DNA from: Pseudoruegeria sp. HB172150
GTDB taxonomy: Bacteria; Pseudomonadota; Alphaproteobacteria; Rhodobacterales; Rhodobacteraceae
Length of the DNA: 64,000 nt
NCBI RefSeq assembly: GCF_013184805.1
Contig: NZ_JAATNG010000006.1
Span: 1 to 64,000, forward strand
Direction of reading: 5' to 3'
Part shown: piece by piece, positions 27,614 through 36,627 of the stretch
Layout: each line of letters opens with the position of its first letter
How positions within the stretch are numbered: the stretch's first letter is position 1
Made by a program: the position numbers and the translations under genes
Notes under the pieces: model-generated
Seen by the model: the letters and a program-made list of their open reading frames with translations, nothing else
What the model was told of the DNA's origin: nothing
Databases searched by the model: none

Positions 27614-28641
27614 AACGCTTCCTTCCTTTGGCGCTCCGACGGGGAGGCTTCGTCCAATGAGGCCCTGACCTGGTCGAGGCGCGGAAGCACAAGGCGGGCC
27701 ACGTCGCCAGGGTCGGGGATATGCCGGTATTCGATGTGGGTTGCATCCGGCCGAGCGTGTTCGGCTGCGGACTCGGCGCCGGTTGAAAGGACCAGCACGT
27801 CGGCCTCTGCGACAGCGCGGACGAGACCCGGTGCATCCATACCCATCGCAGTCACGTTGGCGACATGAGGAGCGAAGCGGCGGACACCCATCTCCAGCAC
27901 CGGCAGGAAGTCGGCAAAGCGCGACACGACCGCAATTCGCGCAAGAGGATCGAGCGAGGCGAGGGCAAGCCGTGTGGATTCCGCAGGTATGAACCGCAGC
28001 GAGACAATTGGCGTATTGGGTGCCAGCAGGGCAATGCGATCATGCTGGCTGGAAAACGTCATGATCAGATCGCTGGAACGCATCAGGGCGATCTCGTCCT
28101 CACTTGGAATGGAAGGCAGGATCATGGGTGTGATGGTCGCCCTGTCGCCCAGCTGCTCGGACACGCGCGCCGCATAACTGCGGGTGGCGGCATCGAACAA
28201 GCCGACCATCAGGTACCTCGGTTTGAGCGCACCGGCAGCGCGGCGGATCGTTCGTGCGGCGAGCATCGCAACGATGTCCGCGGCCGACAATCCTCCTGCC
28301 GATGCACGGTCGATTACGGAGTCGGTTTCGGCCAGCAAAGACGCGATTTCACCGCTCGCGGCAAACCTGGCAAGTGCGCAGTCTGCAACGAAGGTGCCCG
28401 CGCCGACCCGAGCCTCGACCAGCCCGGAATCCTTCAGTTCCGCGTAGACCTTGCTGACCGTCATGGGCGCTACTCCGGCCATTTCCGCGAGATCGCGAAC
28501 CGAAGGCAGAGGGGCTCCTGCAGACAGTTCGCCTGTGGATATCCGGTGCACGAGAGTTGCGCGAATCTGCTGACGGACCGAAATCCCCAAAGACCGGTCG
28601 ATATCGAGGCCGATTGCCGGGCTGCTGTTTTCGTTCTGCAT
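27610..28641 (-). CDS. GntR family regulator with uncharacterised effector domain
   Basis: The 343-aa product has an N-terminal GntR winged helix (LPSVRDLAEMAGVAPMTVSK near residue 45). Its C-terminal part of about 240 residues looks like an alpha/beta Rossmann-type ligand domain rather than an FCD, UTRA or aminotransferase domain. It heads the minus-strand operon and is divergent from the peptide-type importer, so it likely controls both. The start ATG at 28641 is followed without gap by the coupled enzyme genes. Confidence 0.8.
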   Translation of the reverse strand: MQNENSSPAIGLDIDRSLGISVRQQIRATLVHRISTGELSAGAPLPSVRDLAEMAGVAPMTVSKVYAELKDSGLVEARVGAGTFVADCALARFAASGEIASLLAETDSVIDRASAGGLSAADIVAMLAARTIRRAAGALKPRYLMVGLFDAATRSYAARVSEQLGDRATITPMILPSIPSEDEIALMRSSDLIMTFSSQHDRIALLAPNTPIVSLRFIPAESTRLALASLDPLARIAVVSRFADFLPVLEMGVRRFAPHVANVTAMGMDAPGLVRAVAEADVLVLSTGAESAAEHARPDATHIEYRHIPDPGDVARLVLPRLDQVRASLDEASPSERQRKEAL

Positions 28642-28795
28642 AAATAGTACACTTTTTAGGATTCTTGGCTCGTTGAATGGCAGTTTATGGGTCTCTCAAA
28701 GGAAAATCCAGCAAACTGTATCATTGACTGAGGTCGATTTCAGTGGAACGCTCTTAGCAAACATAACATTCGGCAAAACCAACAGGAGGTCTATG

Positions 28796-30373
28796 ATGAA
28801 GAACCTAACCCTTACAGCGGCCTGTATCGCTGCCCTCATGACGGCAGGCACTTCTGCCGTCGGTCAGGAGCGAGGCGGTGTCATGACCTATGGCCGCTAT
28901 GCCGACTCGCTGTTTCTCGACCCGGTTCTCAACGACGCCAACGTCGACATCTGGATCCTGTCGAATATGTACGACACGCTGTTGCTGCCCTCGGCTGACG
29001 GCAAAAGCGTGGAACCTGGCCTCGCTTCCGAATGGAGCGTCGCCGATGACGCAATGTCCGTGACCCTGACGCTCCGGGACGGCATCATGTTCTCCGACGG
29101 TTCGCCGATAACGGTTGAAGATGTGATCTGGTCGCTCGACCGTGCTCGCAACCCCGACAATGGTATCTGGAATTTCCTTCTGGCGTCGGTCGACACCGTC
29201 ACGGCTCCCGACGACAAAACCATCATGTTGACGTTGAAACAGCCAGATCCGGCAATTGTCGCGGCGCTTACAGTCTTCAACTCCGCGATTATGCCGCAGA
29301 AGGCCTTTGAGGAATCCGAGGGCGAGACGATGGCCGAGAAGGCCGAAAACTTCGGTACGCACCCCATTGGGTCCGGCGCCTTCGTTCTGGAAAGCTGGGA
29401 TCGCGGTGCCACCATGAAGCTGGTCCGCAACGAATATTACTGGGCAGACGGCGAGGACGGAGAAAAACTGCCCTATCTCGATGGAGTGACCTTCGAGGTG
29501 ATCCCGGACGATGCCACCCGCATTCTGCGCCTGCAGTCTGGAGAACTGGATGGTGCCGAGTTGATCCCCTTCGCCCGTGTCGCGGAATTGCAGAGCGATC
29601 CGAGCATCAACATGGAACTCTTTCCGTCGACCCGGGTGCAGTACATCACCATGAACGTGCGTGAAGACATCGCGGGCGAGGACAACCCGCTCTCCGACCC
29701 GAATGTGCGCGAAGCGATGAACTATGCGGCAAACAAGCAGGCGATCATCCAGACCGTCACCTTCGGCGTCGGCAAGCCCATGACCACATTCATGTCTTCG
29801 GCCACACCGCTGGCCACTGATAACGGGCCGCTCTATCCATATGATCTGGAAAAGGCCAAGGGGCTGATGGCCGAGTCGGAATACCCTGACGGTTTCACGA
29901 CCTCGATCCTTGTGCTTGCAGGCAACCAGGACGAGATCGGCATCGCCACCGCGCTTCAGCAGATGTGGAGCCAGATCGGCATCAACATGGAGATCCAGCA
30001 GGTCGACAACGCGACCCGAACCGAACAGTACCGCGAAGGCTTGTTCAAAATGCGTGTAGCCGCCTGGACCAACGACATCGCCGATCCCGGCCAGATCACG
30101 TCTTACTTCGCCTATTCGCCGACGATCGATGCCCTTCACTCGGGATGGAAGAGCGAAGAGGTCGATGAGCTTTACGAGGCCTCGCAATCCGAGGTCGACG
30201 AGGCAAAGCGTGGCGAACAGTACGCGCGGATACAGGAAATATTCAACACCACAGGGCCGACCGTCCCGCTGTACGAGACGCCTTATCCGGTAGCATTGCA
30301 GGAGGGAGTGCACGGATTCGTGCAGATTCCGCTTGGCAACAACATCTTCCGTGGAGCCTGGCTGGAAGATTAG
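28796..30373 (+). CDS. Peptide-type ABC transporter substrate-binding protein
   Basis: The 525-aa product has a Sec signal peptide (cleavage near GTSAVGQ) and the family 5 binding-protein layout (DppA/OppA), including GLASEWSV, FSDGSPITVEDV and the late DPGQITSYF region. It binds peptides or other cationic and amide ligands in the periplasm. AGGAGGT at 28784-28790 places the start at one of two adjacent ATGs (28793 or 28796). It leads a five-gene set with the permeases, ATPases and an M32 carboxypeptidase. Confidence 0.9.
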   Translation: MKNLTLTAACIAALMTAGTSAVGQERGGVMTYGRYADSLFLDPVLNDANVDIWILSNMYDTLLLPSADGKSVEPGLASEWSVADDAMSVTLTLRDGIMFSDGSPITVEDVIWSLDRARNPDNGIWNFLLASVDTVTAPDDKTIMLTLKQPDPAIVAALTVFNSAIMPQKAFEESEGETMAEKAENFGTHPIGSGAFVLESWDRGATMKLVRNEYYWADGEDGEKLPYLDGVTFEVIPDDATRILRLQSGELDGAELIPFARVAELQSDPSINMELFPSTRVQYITMNVREDIAGEDNPLSDPNVREAMNYAANKQAIIQTVTFGVGKPMTTFMSSATPLATDNGPLYPYDLEKAKGLMAESEYPDGFTTSILVLAGNQDEIGIATALQQMWSQIGINMEIQQVDNATRTEQYREGLFKMRVAAWTNDIADPGQITSYFAYSPTIDALHSGWKSEEVDELYEASQSEVDEAKRGEQYARIQEIFNTTGPTVPLYETPYPVALQEGVHGFVQIPLGNNIFRGAWLED

Positions 30374-30386
30374 GCTTGATCATGGC

Positions 30387-30404
30387 GGGGGCGTCCGCGC
30401 CCCC
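30387..30404 (+). terminator. Hairpin between binding-protein and permease genes
   Basis: GGGGGCG (30387-30393) pairs with CGCCCCC (30398-30404) around a TCCG loop and is followed by a pyrimidine tract with only a short T stretch. A weak terminator here would let the binding protein be made in excess of the membrane components, as is usual for such operons. Confidence 0.5.
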
Positions 30405-30445
30405 TCCCTTTACCCGGACAGAAAGAACAAGGAGCAGATCCGCCC

Positions 30446-31384
30446 GTGTCGATGCCTGAATTCATCGCCCGCCGGCTGCTACAGTTGATTCCGACGCTGA
30501 TCTTCATTCTCGTGGTCGTGTTCGCGCTGGTGCGCCTGCTTCCGGGCGATCCGGCGAGCGCGATCCTCGGTGACCGCGCGATCGACGCGGATGTCGAGCG
30601 CATCAACCGCGAGCTTGGCTTGGACAAGCCCATTCCGGTGCAGTTCTGGGTCTTCGTGAAATCCTTCGCAACGGGCAACCTCGGAAACTCGATTACCCTG
30701 AAGCTGCCAGTATCGCAGCTGATCGCAGACCGCCTTCCGATCACGATGCTGCTGACCTTCATGGCCGCCGTCATATCGCTTCTGATGGCGGTACCTCTGG
30801 CCTTCGTCGCAGCACTCAAACGTGACCGGCCGCCCGACAGCATCATAAGAGGCGGGTTCCAGGTGGGGCTGTCGATGCCGGTCTTCTACGTCGGCCTCAT
30901 ACTGCTGACGATTTTCGGAGCAAAACTCCGCTGGTTTCCGGTCGGCGGTTACGGCGACGGATTCCTCGATCACGTCTATCATCTCTTCCTGCCCGCCGTG
31001 ACGCTGGCGCTGTCGCTTTCGGCCATCCTGATGCGAAACTTGCGTGCGGCGATCATTGGCGTGCTGGACGCCGATTACGTCAGCTTCGCCCAGTCGAAAG
31101 GGCTTGCGACCCGGCTGATCCTCTATCGGCACATCCTGCGCAATGCGCTGATCTCGACCCTGGCCCTGTTCGGCCTGTCGATTGGTACGCTGCTGGGCGG
31201 CGCCGTCATTACAGAGACCGTTTTTGCCATTCCTGGCGCCGGCCGCCTCATGGTCGACAGCATATATGGCCGTGACTACCCGGTAGTGCAGGGCCTCACG
31301 GTCGCGCTGGCAGTACTGGTTTCGGTCACGTTTCTCCTGACCGATCTTCTGCAGGCGTGGCTCGATCCGCGGATGACCAAGTGA
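30446..31384 (+). CDS. Peptide-type ABC transporter permease (DppB-like)
   Basis: The 312-aa product is a DppB/OppB-type permease with the N-terminal FALVRLLPGDPA signature and six membrane segments. The conserved FAQSKGL EAA loop sits around residue 213. The start is GTG at 30446 or ATG at 30452; AAGGAG lies upstream of both. It overlaps the next permease by 4 nt. Confidence 0.9.
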   Translation: MSMPEFIARRLLQLIPTLIFILVVVFALVRLLPGDPASAILGDRAIDADVERINRELGLDKPIPVQFWVFVKSFATGNLGNSITLKLPVSQLIADRLPITMLLTFMAAVISLLMAVPLAFVAALKRDRPPDSIIRGGFQVGLSMPVFYVGLILLTIFGAKLRWFPVGGYGDGFLDHVYHLFLPAVTLALSLSAILMRNLRAAIIGVLDADYVSFAQSKGLATRLILYRHILRNALISTLALFGLSIGTLLGGAVITETVFAIPGAGRLMVDSIYGRDYPVVQGLTVALAVLVSVTFLLTDLLQAWLDPRMTK

Positions 31385-32244
31385 CCGACACCGCCCGCCC
31401 GGAAACCCCCGTACCCTCACGCGGTCGCGCCGGTCTGCTGTCCCGCCTCCCGCGAACGTTCATGTTCGGCGTCCTGATCCTTGGCACACTGGTGCTGATC
31501 GCAATCTTCCCCGAGTTCTTCGCGCCCTACGATCCCCTGGCATTCGACTATTCGGCCGTGCTCCAGCCGCCGTCTGCTGCACATCCATTCGGCACGGACA
31601 ATTTCGGCCGGGATGTGCTCAGCCGCGTCATTCATGCCAGCACGATCAACCTTCAGATCGCGATCTTCGCGACGATCACGCCTTTTGTATTCGGCACACT
31701 CCTGGGTGCGGTGGTGGGCTATGTCGGCGGCATTGCCGAAACGATTTTCGGACGGGTGGTCGACGCAGTCATAACCTTCCCGTTCCTCGTCCTGGTGATC
31801 GCCATCGTCTCGGTCCTCGGCCCGGGCCTTGTGAACATGTATATCGCGGTGGGTCTGGTCGGCTGGGTATTCTATGCCCGGATCATCGCCGCCGAGGTGA
31901 AGGTGCAGAAACGGCTCGACTATGCCGACGCCGGCCGGGCAATGGGGTACACCCACACGCGGATTGTGTTCCGCCACCTGCTTCCCAATTCGGTCACACC
32001 TGCCATCGTCTACTGGATGACAGACATGGCACTCGCCATCCTGCTGGGATCGAGCCTTGGCTATCTGGGACTCGGTGCGCAGCCGCCGGCGGCGGAGTGG
32101 GGCGTGCAGATCGCGGAAGGCAAGAACTTCATGGCGACCGCCTGGTGGATCTCGGTGTTTCCCGGCATCGCAATCGTCATTACCGGTCTCGGTTTCAGCC
32201 TCCTCGGGGACGGGCTTGCGGACCTGCTGAGGACACGGAAATGA
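31381..32244 (+). CDS. Peptide-type ABC transporter permease (DppC-like)
   Basis: The 287-aa product carries the DppC/OppC landmarks HPFGTDNFGRDVLSR near residue 70 and ADAGRAMGYTHTRI in the cytoplasmic loop, with six membrane segments. The start is GTG at 31381, overlapping the stop of the partner permease (GTGA). Confidence 0.9.
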   Translation: MTDTARPETPVPSRGRAGLLSRLPRTFMFGVLILGTLVLIAIFPEFFAPYDPLAFDYSAVLQPPSAAHPFGTDNFGRDVLSRVIHASTINLQIAIFATITPFVFGTLLGAVVGYVGGIAETIFGRVVDAVITFPFLVLVIAIVSVLGPGLVNMYIAVGLVGWVFYARIIAAEVKVQKRLDYADAGRAMGYTHTRIVFRHLLPNSVTPAIVYWMTDMALAILLGSSLGYLGLGAQPPAAEWGVQIAEGKNFMATAWWISVFPGIAIVITGLGFSLLGDGLADLLRTRK

Positions 32245-33266
32245 GCAGCGAAACCGTCCTGTCCGTGCGTGGCCTGACCGCCAGTTTCGGTCAGGGAGAC
32301 AGAAAACTGACCGCCGTGAATGGCGTGTCCTTCGATGTCCGAAAGGGAGAGGTGCTGGGTCTCGTCGGAGAAAGCGGTTCCGGCAAAAGCGTCACTCTGC
32401 GCGCGCTGACGCGGCTCCTGCCGGAGGGCGCAGAGGTCACGGGCCAGGTCATGTGGCGTGGGCGGGATCTTGTAAGTCTGCCGCCAGCGGCGCTGCGCCA
32501 GGTGCGCGGTGGTCAGATTTCGATGATTTTTCAGGAACCTATGACCGCGCTCAACCCGGTTCTTCCCGTTCGCGTGCAGATCGAAGAGAACCTGCGCGCC
32601 CATACCGGGCTGGATGCCGCGGGGCGGAAAGCGCGCTCGCGTGAGCTGCTGGACCTTGTCGGCATACCTGACGCGGCGCGGCGGCTGAACGAATACCCGC
32701 ACCAGTTCTCCGGCGGGATGCGCCAGCGCGTAATGATCGCAATCGCGCTGGCCAGCGACCCAGATCTGTTGCTGGCGGACGAGCCGACTACCGCGCTCGA
32801 CGTCACCATACAGGATCAGATACTGAACCTGATCCTCGACCTTCGGGACGAGTTGGGAATGTCGGTCGTGTTCGTCACGCACGACCTGGGTGTGGTAGCC
32901 CAGATCTGCGACCGGATGGCGGTGATGTACGCCGGCCGCATCGCCGAAGAGGGGCCCGTCGCCGATGTTCTGGCGCAGCCGCACCACGCCTACACACTGG
33001 GACTGTTGGGCTCGGTGCCCCATGCTGGCGGCGAACGCCGGCCATTACATTCGATCGAGGGCACGCCGCCGGGGCTGGCGGCCATCCCGCCTGGCTGCGC
33101 CTTCAACCCCCGCTGTGGATTCGCCACATCCGAATGCCGCCAGACACTGCCGCAACTGGTGCCTTCCGGTCCCGCGCGCCAGGCCGCCTGCCACCATAGA
33201 GACCGTGTCGCTGACGAGACCACCGTGCCAATTCCCCGCGCCGCCGGTTCCGGGGGCGGCCGATGA
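32241..33266 (+). CDS. Peptide-type ABC transporter ATP-binding protein (DppD-like)
   Basis: The 341-aa ATPase has GESGSGKS, FSGGMRQR, LLADEPTTALD and FVTHD, and ends with the oligopeptide-transporter C-terminal motif containing cysteines (CAFNPRC). It forms the ATPase pair with the following gene. The start ATG at 32241 overlaps the permease stop. Confidence 0.9.
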   Translation: MSSETVLSVRGLTASFGQGDRKLTAVNGVSFDVRKGEVLGLVGESGSGKSVTLRALTRLLPEGAEVTGQVMWRGRDLVSLPPAALRQVRGGQISMIFQEPMTALNPVLPVRVQIEENLRAHTGLDAAGRKARSRELLDLVGIPDAARRLNEYPHQFSGGMRQRVMIAIALASDPDLLLADEPTTALDVTIQDQILNLILDLRDELGMSVVFVTHDLGVVAQICDRMAVMYAGRIAEEGPVADVLAQPHHAYTLGLLGSVPHAGGERRPLHSIEGTPPGLAAIPPGCAFNPRCGFATSECRQTLPQLVPSGPARQAACHHRDRVADETTVPIPRAAGSGGGR

Positions 33267-34264
33267 CTACGCCATTGCTCACGGCAGAAGCAGTGTCGAA
33301 GGATTTCCTGTTTGCCCGCACGATTGCCGAGCGCTTCACCGGCCGGCCCGCCCGCACGGTCCACGCGCTGAACGGCGTCAGCCTTGAGGTGCGGCGCGGC
33401 GAAACTCTGGGCATCGTCGGTGAATCCGGCTGCGGCAAGTCTACTCTGGCCCGCTGTCTCGTGCGCCTGCACGAATGCGATGCCGGCCGGGTGACGTTCG
33501 AGGGAGCCGACATCGCGATGCTGTCGGGCGCGGATCGCCGCGCGTTCAACCGGCGGGTTCAGATGATCTTTCAGGATCCGTATTCTTCACTCAATCCCCG
33601 GATGACAGTCCGCCAGATCCTGGCCGAGGCCCTTTCGGTGCACGGCATGGTTCCACGCGACAGGGTCGATGACCGGATTGCCGAGCTTCTGACGCTGGTG
33701 CGCCTGCCACAGGACGCTGCGACCAAGTACCCGCACGAATTCTCGGGCGGACAGCGCCAGCGCATCGGCATTGCCCGTGCCCTTTCGGTCGAACCCGAAG
33801 TGCTGGTGGCGGATGAATTGGTCTCGGCGCTCGACGTCAGCGTGCAGGCACAAGTGGTGAACCTGCTGCTGGAATTGCAGGAACGCCTGGAACTGACCCT
33901 GGTCTTCGTAGCCCATGACTTGCGGCTGGTACGGCATATTTCCCACCGCGTCGCGGTTATGTACCTCGGCCAGGTAGTTGAGGTCGCTCCCACCGAGGAG
34001 CTGTTCGAGCGCCCGCGACATCCCTACACGCAGGCCCTTCTGAAGGCCGCGCCTTCACTCGATCCATCCACGCGAACACGTAAGGTGGCCGCAAAGGGCG
34101 AACTGCCCAGCCCTTCCAATCTGCCGTCAGGCTGCCTGTTCCACACCCGCTGCCCTCATGTCTTCGACCGCTGCCGCAGCGACGCGCCCGGGCTGACATC
34201 GCGCGGCCCGGGGCATGTGGCAGCCTGCCACTTGGCCAACCCCGGCATAGAAGGACCCGCATGA
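33263..34264 (+). CDS. Peptide-type ABC transporter ATP-binding protein (DppF-like)
   Basis: The 333-aa ATPase has GESGCGKS, FSGGQRQR, LVADELVSALD and VAHDL, plus the C-terminal CLFHTRCP motif typical of DppF/OppF. It overlaps both its neighbours by 4 nt, completing the importer. Confidence 0.9.
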   Translation: MTTPLLTAEAVSKDFLFARTIAERFTGRPARTVHALNGVSLEVRRGETLGIVGESGCGKSTLARCLVRLHECDAGRVTFEGADIAMLSGADRRAFNRRVQMIFQDPYSSLNPRMTVRQILAEALSVHGMVPRDRVDDRIAELLTLVRLPQDAATKYPHEFSGGQRQRIGIARALSVEPEVLVADELVSALDVSVQAQVVNLLLELQERLELTLVFVAHDLRLVRHISHRVAVMYLGQVVEVAPTEELFERPRHPYTQALLKAAPSLDPSTRTRKVAAKGELPSPSNLPSGCLFHTRCPHVFDRCRSDAPGLTSRGPGHVAACHLANPGIEGPA

Positions 34265-35778
34265 GCTACACAGACTTTCAGGAGCGGATTGCAGGGATCA
34301 ACGATGTTCTCTGCACGCTGAATCTCCTCGCCTGGGACAGCCGCACGATGATGCCGCCCGGCGGGATTGATGCGCGGGCAGAGCAGGTCACCACGCTGAC
34401 CACGCTCGCGCGCGAATTGGCGACGGGAGAGGGGATGCGACGCGCGCTCGACGGCGCCAGGGAGGAGCTTGACGGGACACCGCGCGAAGACCTGCGCCAC
34501 CGCGCAGTCGCGCTGGCAGAGCGCGAAATCGCCACACTCTCCGCAGTTCCACCCGAAATCACGGCTGAAATGGCCGCGCTCAAGACTCGTGCGCATGGCG
34601 CCTGGGTCACCGCACGCGCAGCCAACGATTTCTCCGCCTACGCACCGGTTCTGCAGCGCATGATGGAAATGCAGCGGACCGTTTCGGCGGCGATCGGGGG
34701 CGGAGAGCATCCCTATGACCCGCTGATCGGCCAGTTCGAACCGGGGATGACATGGGCCGGGCTCCAACAGATCTACGACCGTCTCAAGCAGGGGATCCGA
34801 CCGCTGATTGACCGCGCCCGCGCTGCCGGTGCGCCGCGCCACGATTTCCTCGAACGCGGCTTTCCTATCCCGCAGCAGAAGGCGTTCGGCCTGAAAATGG
34901 CAGAGCGCATGGGATACGACCTGAACCGCGGTCGCTTGGACGACACCGCGCATCCGTTCGAGATCTCGTTCACGCGGTCCGACGTGCGCATCACCAGCAG
35001 GTTCCGCGAGTCCTGGCTGCCCGGCGGCACCTTCGCGCTCTGGCATGAAGCCGGCCACGGCATGTACGAGCAGAACGTGGCGCCGGAGCACAGCCGCACG
35101 ATTTTCGCCACCGATCTGGTGAATCTCTACGCTGTGGGCGGGGCGAGCTTTGGGATGCACGAGGCGCAAAGCCGGATGTGGGAGAACCGTGTCGGGCGCT
35201 CTCCACAGTTCTGGCAACTGCATTTTGGCGAATTGCGTGACCACTTTCCCGACCAGCTGTCGGATGTCACCCACGACGAATACTGGCGCGCCGTCAACCG
35301 GCTGCGACCGGATTTCATCCGCGTCGAGGCTGATGAACTGACCTACGACATGCACATCATCCTGCGCTCCGAGATCGAGGCAGCCCTGATGGAAGGCAGC
35401 CTTGCAGTCGCTGACCTGCCCGCAGCCTGGAACGCGGCAATGAAGGACCTGCTGGATCTCGACGTGCCTGATGACACACGCGGCGTTCTGCAGGACGTGC
35501 ATTGGTCGCATGGCTATGTAGGTTCCTTCCCGACTTACACGCTTGGTAACATCATGTCCTCGCAACTCTTCGCAGCCGCATGCCGGGCCCCCGGCGTAGC
35601 CGAGGGCCTTGAGGTGGGCGACTACGCGCCGCTGCACACCTTCATGCGTGACAACGTCTGGCGCCACGGCCGCGCTTCTACCCCGGCAGAGACGCTGGAG
35701 CGCGTCGCAGGAGCGCCGCTCGATCCCGGCCCCTATCTGTCGGATCTCTCTGACAAGGTGGAAGGTCTCACGGCATGA
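34261..35778 (+). CDS. M32 family carboxypeptidase (Taq-type)
   Basis: The 505-aa product is a thermostable-carboxypeptidase-1 family metallopeptidase. It has the zinc-binding HEAGH at residues 262-266 and the usual length of about 500 residues. Such enzymes remove C-terminal residues from peptides in the cytoplasm. Translational coupling to the DppF-like gene argues that it processes the imported compound, making a peptide or peptide-like ligand the best guess for the importer. Confidence 0.9.
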   Translation: MSYTDFQERIAGINDVLCTLNLLAWDSRTMMPPGGIDARAEQVTTLTTLARELATGEGMRRALDGAREELDGTPREDLRHRAVALAEREIATLSAVPPEITAEMAALKTRAHGAWVTARAANDFSAYAPVLQRMMEMQRTVSAAIGGGEHPYDPLIGQFEPGMTWAGLQQIYDRLKQGIRPLIDRARAAGAPRHDFLERGFPIPQQKAFGLKMAERMGYDLNRGRLDDTAHPFEISFTRSDVRITSRFRESWLPGGTFALWHEAGHGMYEQNVAPEHSRTIFATDLVNLYAVGGASFGMHEAQSRMWENRVGRSPQFWQLHFGELRDHFPDQLSDVTHDEYWRAVNRLRPDFIRVEADELTYDMHIILRSEIEAALMEGSLAVADLPAAWNAAMKDLLDLDVPDDTRGVLQDVHWSHGYVGSFPTYTLGNIMSSQLFAAACRAPGVAEGLEVGDYAPLHTFMRDNVWRHGRASTPAETLERVAGAPLDPGPYLSDLSDKVEGLTA

Positions 35779-35914
35779 ATTGGTCCGAAGATTGGTCCAG
35801 TGCTTCTGGATGCCGCTTGCCACGAACCTGATCGTCGCCAGAAGTGCGAAATGCCTCCGCCGAAGTGGCCCACCAACTGGGGTAATTTTGCCCCGCAGAT
35901 TGGAGGGCCAGGAG

Positions 35915-36294
35915 ATGGCTGGCAAGCGAGAGCAGCCGGAAGACCTCGTGATGAAGCTGCGGCAGGTTGAGGTGCTGCAGGGGCAAGGCCCTGGGATAAC
36001 GGAGGCGGTGCGCCAGATCGGCGTAACGCAGACAACGTACAACCGACGGCGACGCCGGTACGGCGGGATGAACCTGTACCAGTTGAAACGCCTGAACGAG
36101 CTGGAGAAGGAGAATGCCCGGCTGCGGCGAGCAGCGTCGGACCTGACTCTGGACAAGTTGACCCCGACCGAGGCTGCTTGGGGGAACTTCTGAGCCCTTC
36201 GCGCCGACGCAAATGCATCGACCGCGTACGGCAGACCCTTGGCGCACTGGCCGCCGGGGTTTGCCGGAAGAGCAAAGGCACCCGACCCGCCTAG
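35915..36294 (+). mobile_element. Truncated IS3-family (IS407-type) insertion sequence
   Basis: The complete small orfA (35915-36193, 92 aa) is an IS3-family helix-turn-helix transposase subunit. It has the EDLVMKLRQVEVL start, TEAVRQIGVTQTTYNRRRRR and a leucine-zipper-like tail LNELEKENARLRRA. At its stop the orfB frame begins (36190, LSPSRRRKCIDRVRQ) but ends after 34 codons at 36294, without any DDE catalytic domain. The element is therefore dead. It lies between the importer operon and a tRNA-Gln gene, a common landing zone. I cannot identify terminal inverted repeats. Confidence 0.75.
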
Positions 36295-36482
36295 CCAAAT
36301 ACCCGATCCCGGATCCACCGAGGGGGCTTGCCACACGCTGACCTCCTCACCCTTGACCCGACCCGAATTCGCGACACCCCCGGCACACCGACTGCTGCCG
36401 ACATCCCGCCGGGGAAGAGGCCGGGGCAGTTTCCCACCTTCGGTGCGCGCCGGTCGTCTCAATTCTAACGAGGAGATCTCGC

Positions 36483-36557
36483 TGGCTGGGGTGGTAGGAT
36501 TCGAACCTACGGTACACGGTACCAAAAACCGCTGCCTTACCGCTTGGCTACACCCCA
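36483..36557 (-). tRNA. tRNA-Gln (UUG)
   Basis: The minus strand folds as a standard tRNA with acceptor TGGGGTG/CACCCCA and a T-arm containing TTCGAAT. The anticodon loop reads TTTTGGT, giving anticodon TTG (glutamine). The CCA end is encoded (36483-36485). The anticodon stem has one G-T pair. Confidence 0.93.
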
Positions 36558-36627
36558 GCAGCGAAGCGTCTCTTACGGATTCGTGACGGTGTCTGCAAGC
36601 CCTGAAAGGGGAATTTTATCTCCCCGC

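Noticed and set aside
28805-30313. A 502-codon minus-strand open frame opposite the peptide-binding protein gene
   Set aside because: The plus strand encodes a complete binding protein with signal peptide and ribosome-binding site; the antisense frame is biased in composition only.
35779-35900. Two ATTGGTCC repeats after the carboxypeptidase stop
   Set aside because: They resemble GntR-type half-sites, but no promoter or gene follows except the IS remnant, so no function can be supported.
34156-36525. A 789-codon minus-strand open frame opposite the M32 and DppF-like genes
   Set aside because: It is a high-GC antisense shadow: the plus-strand genes have clear motifs, and the antisense translation has no family features.
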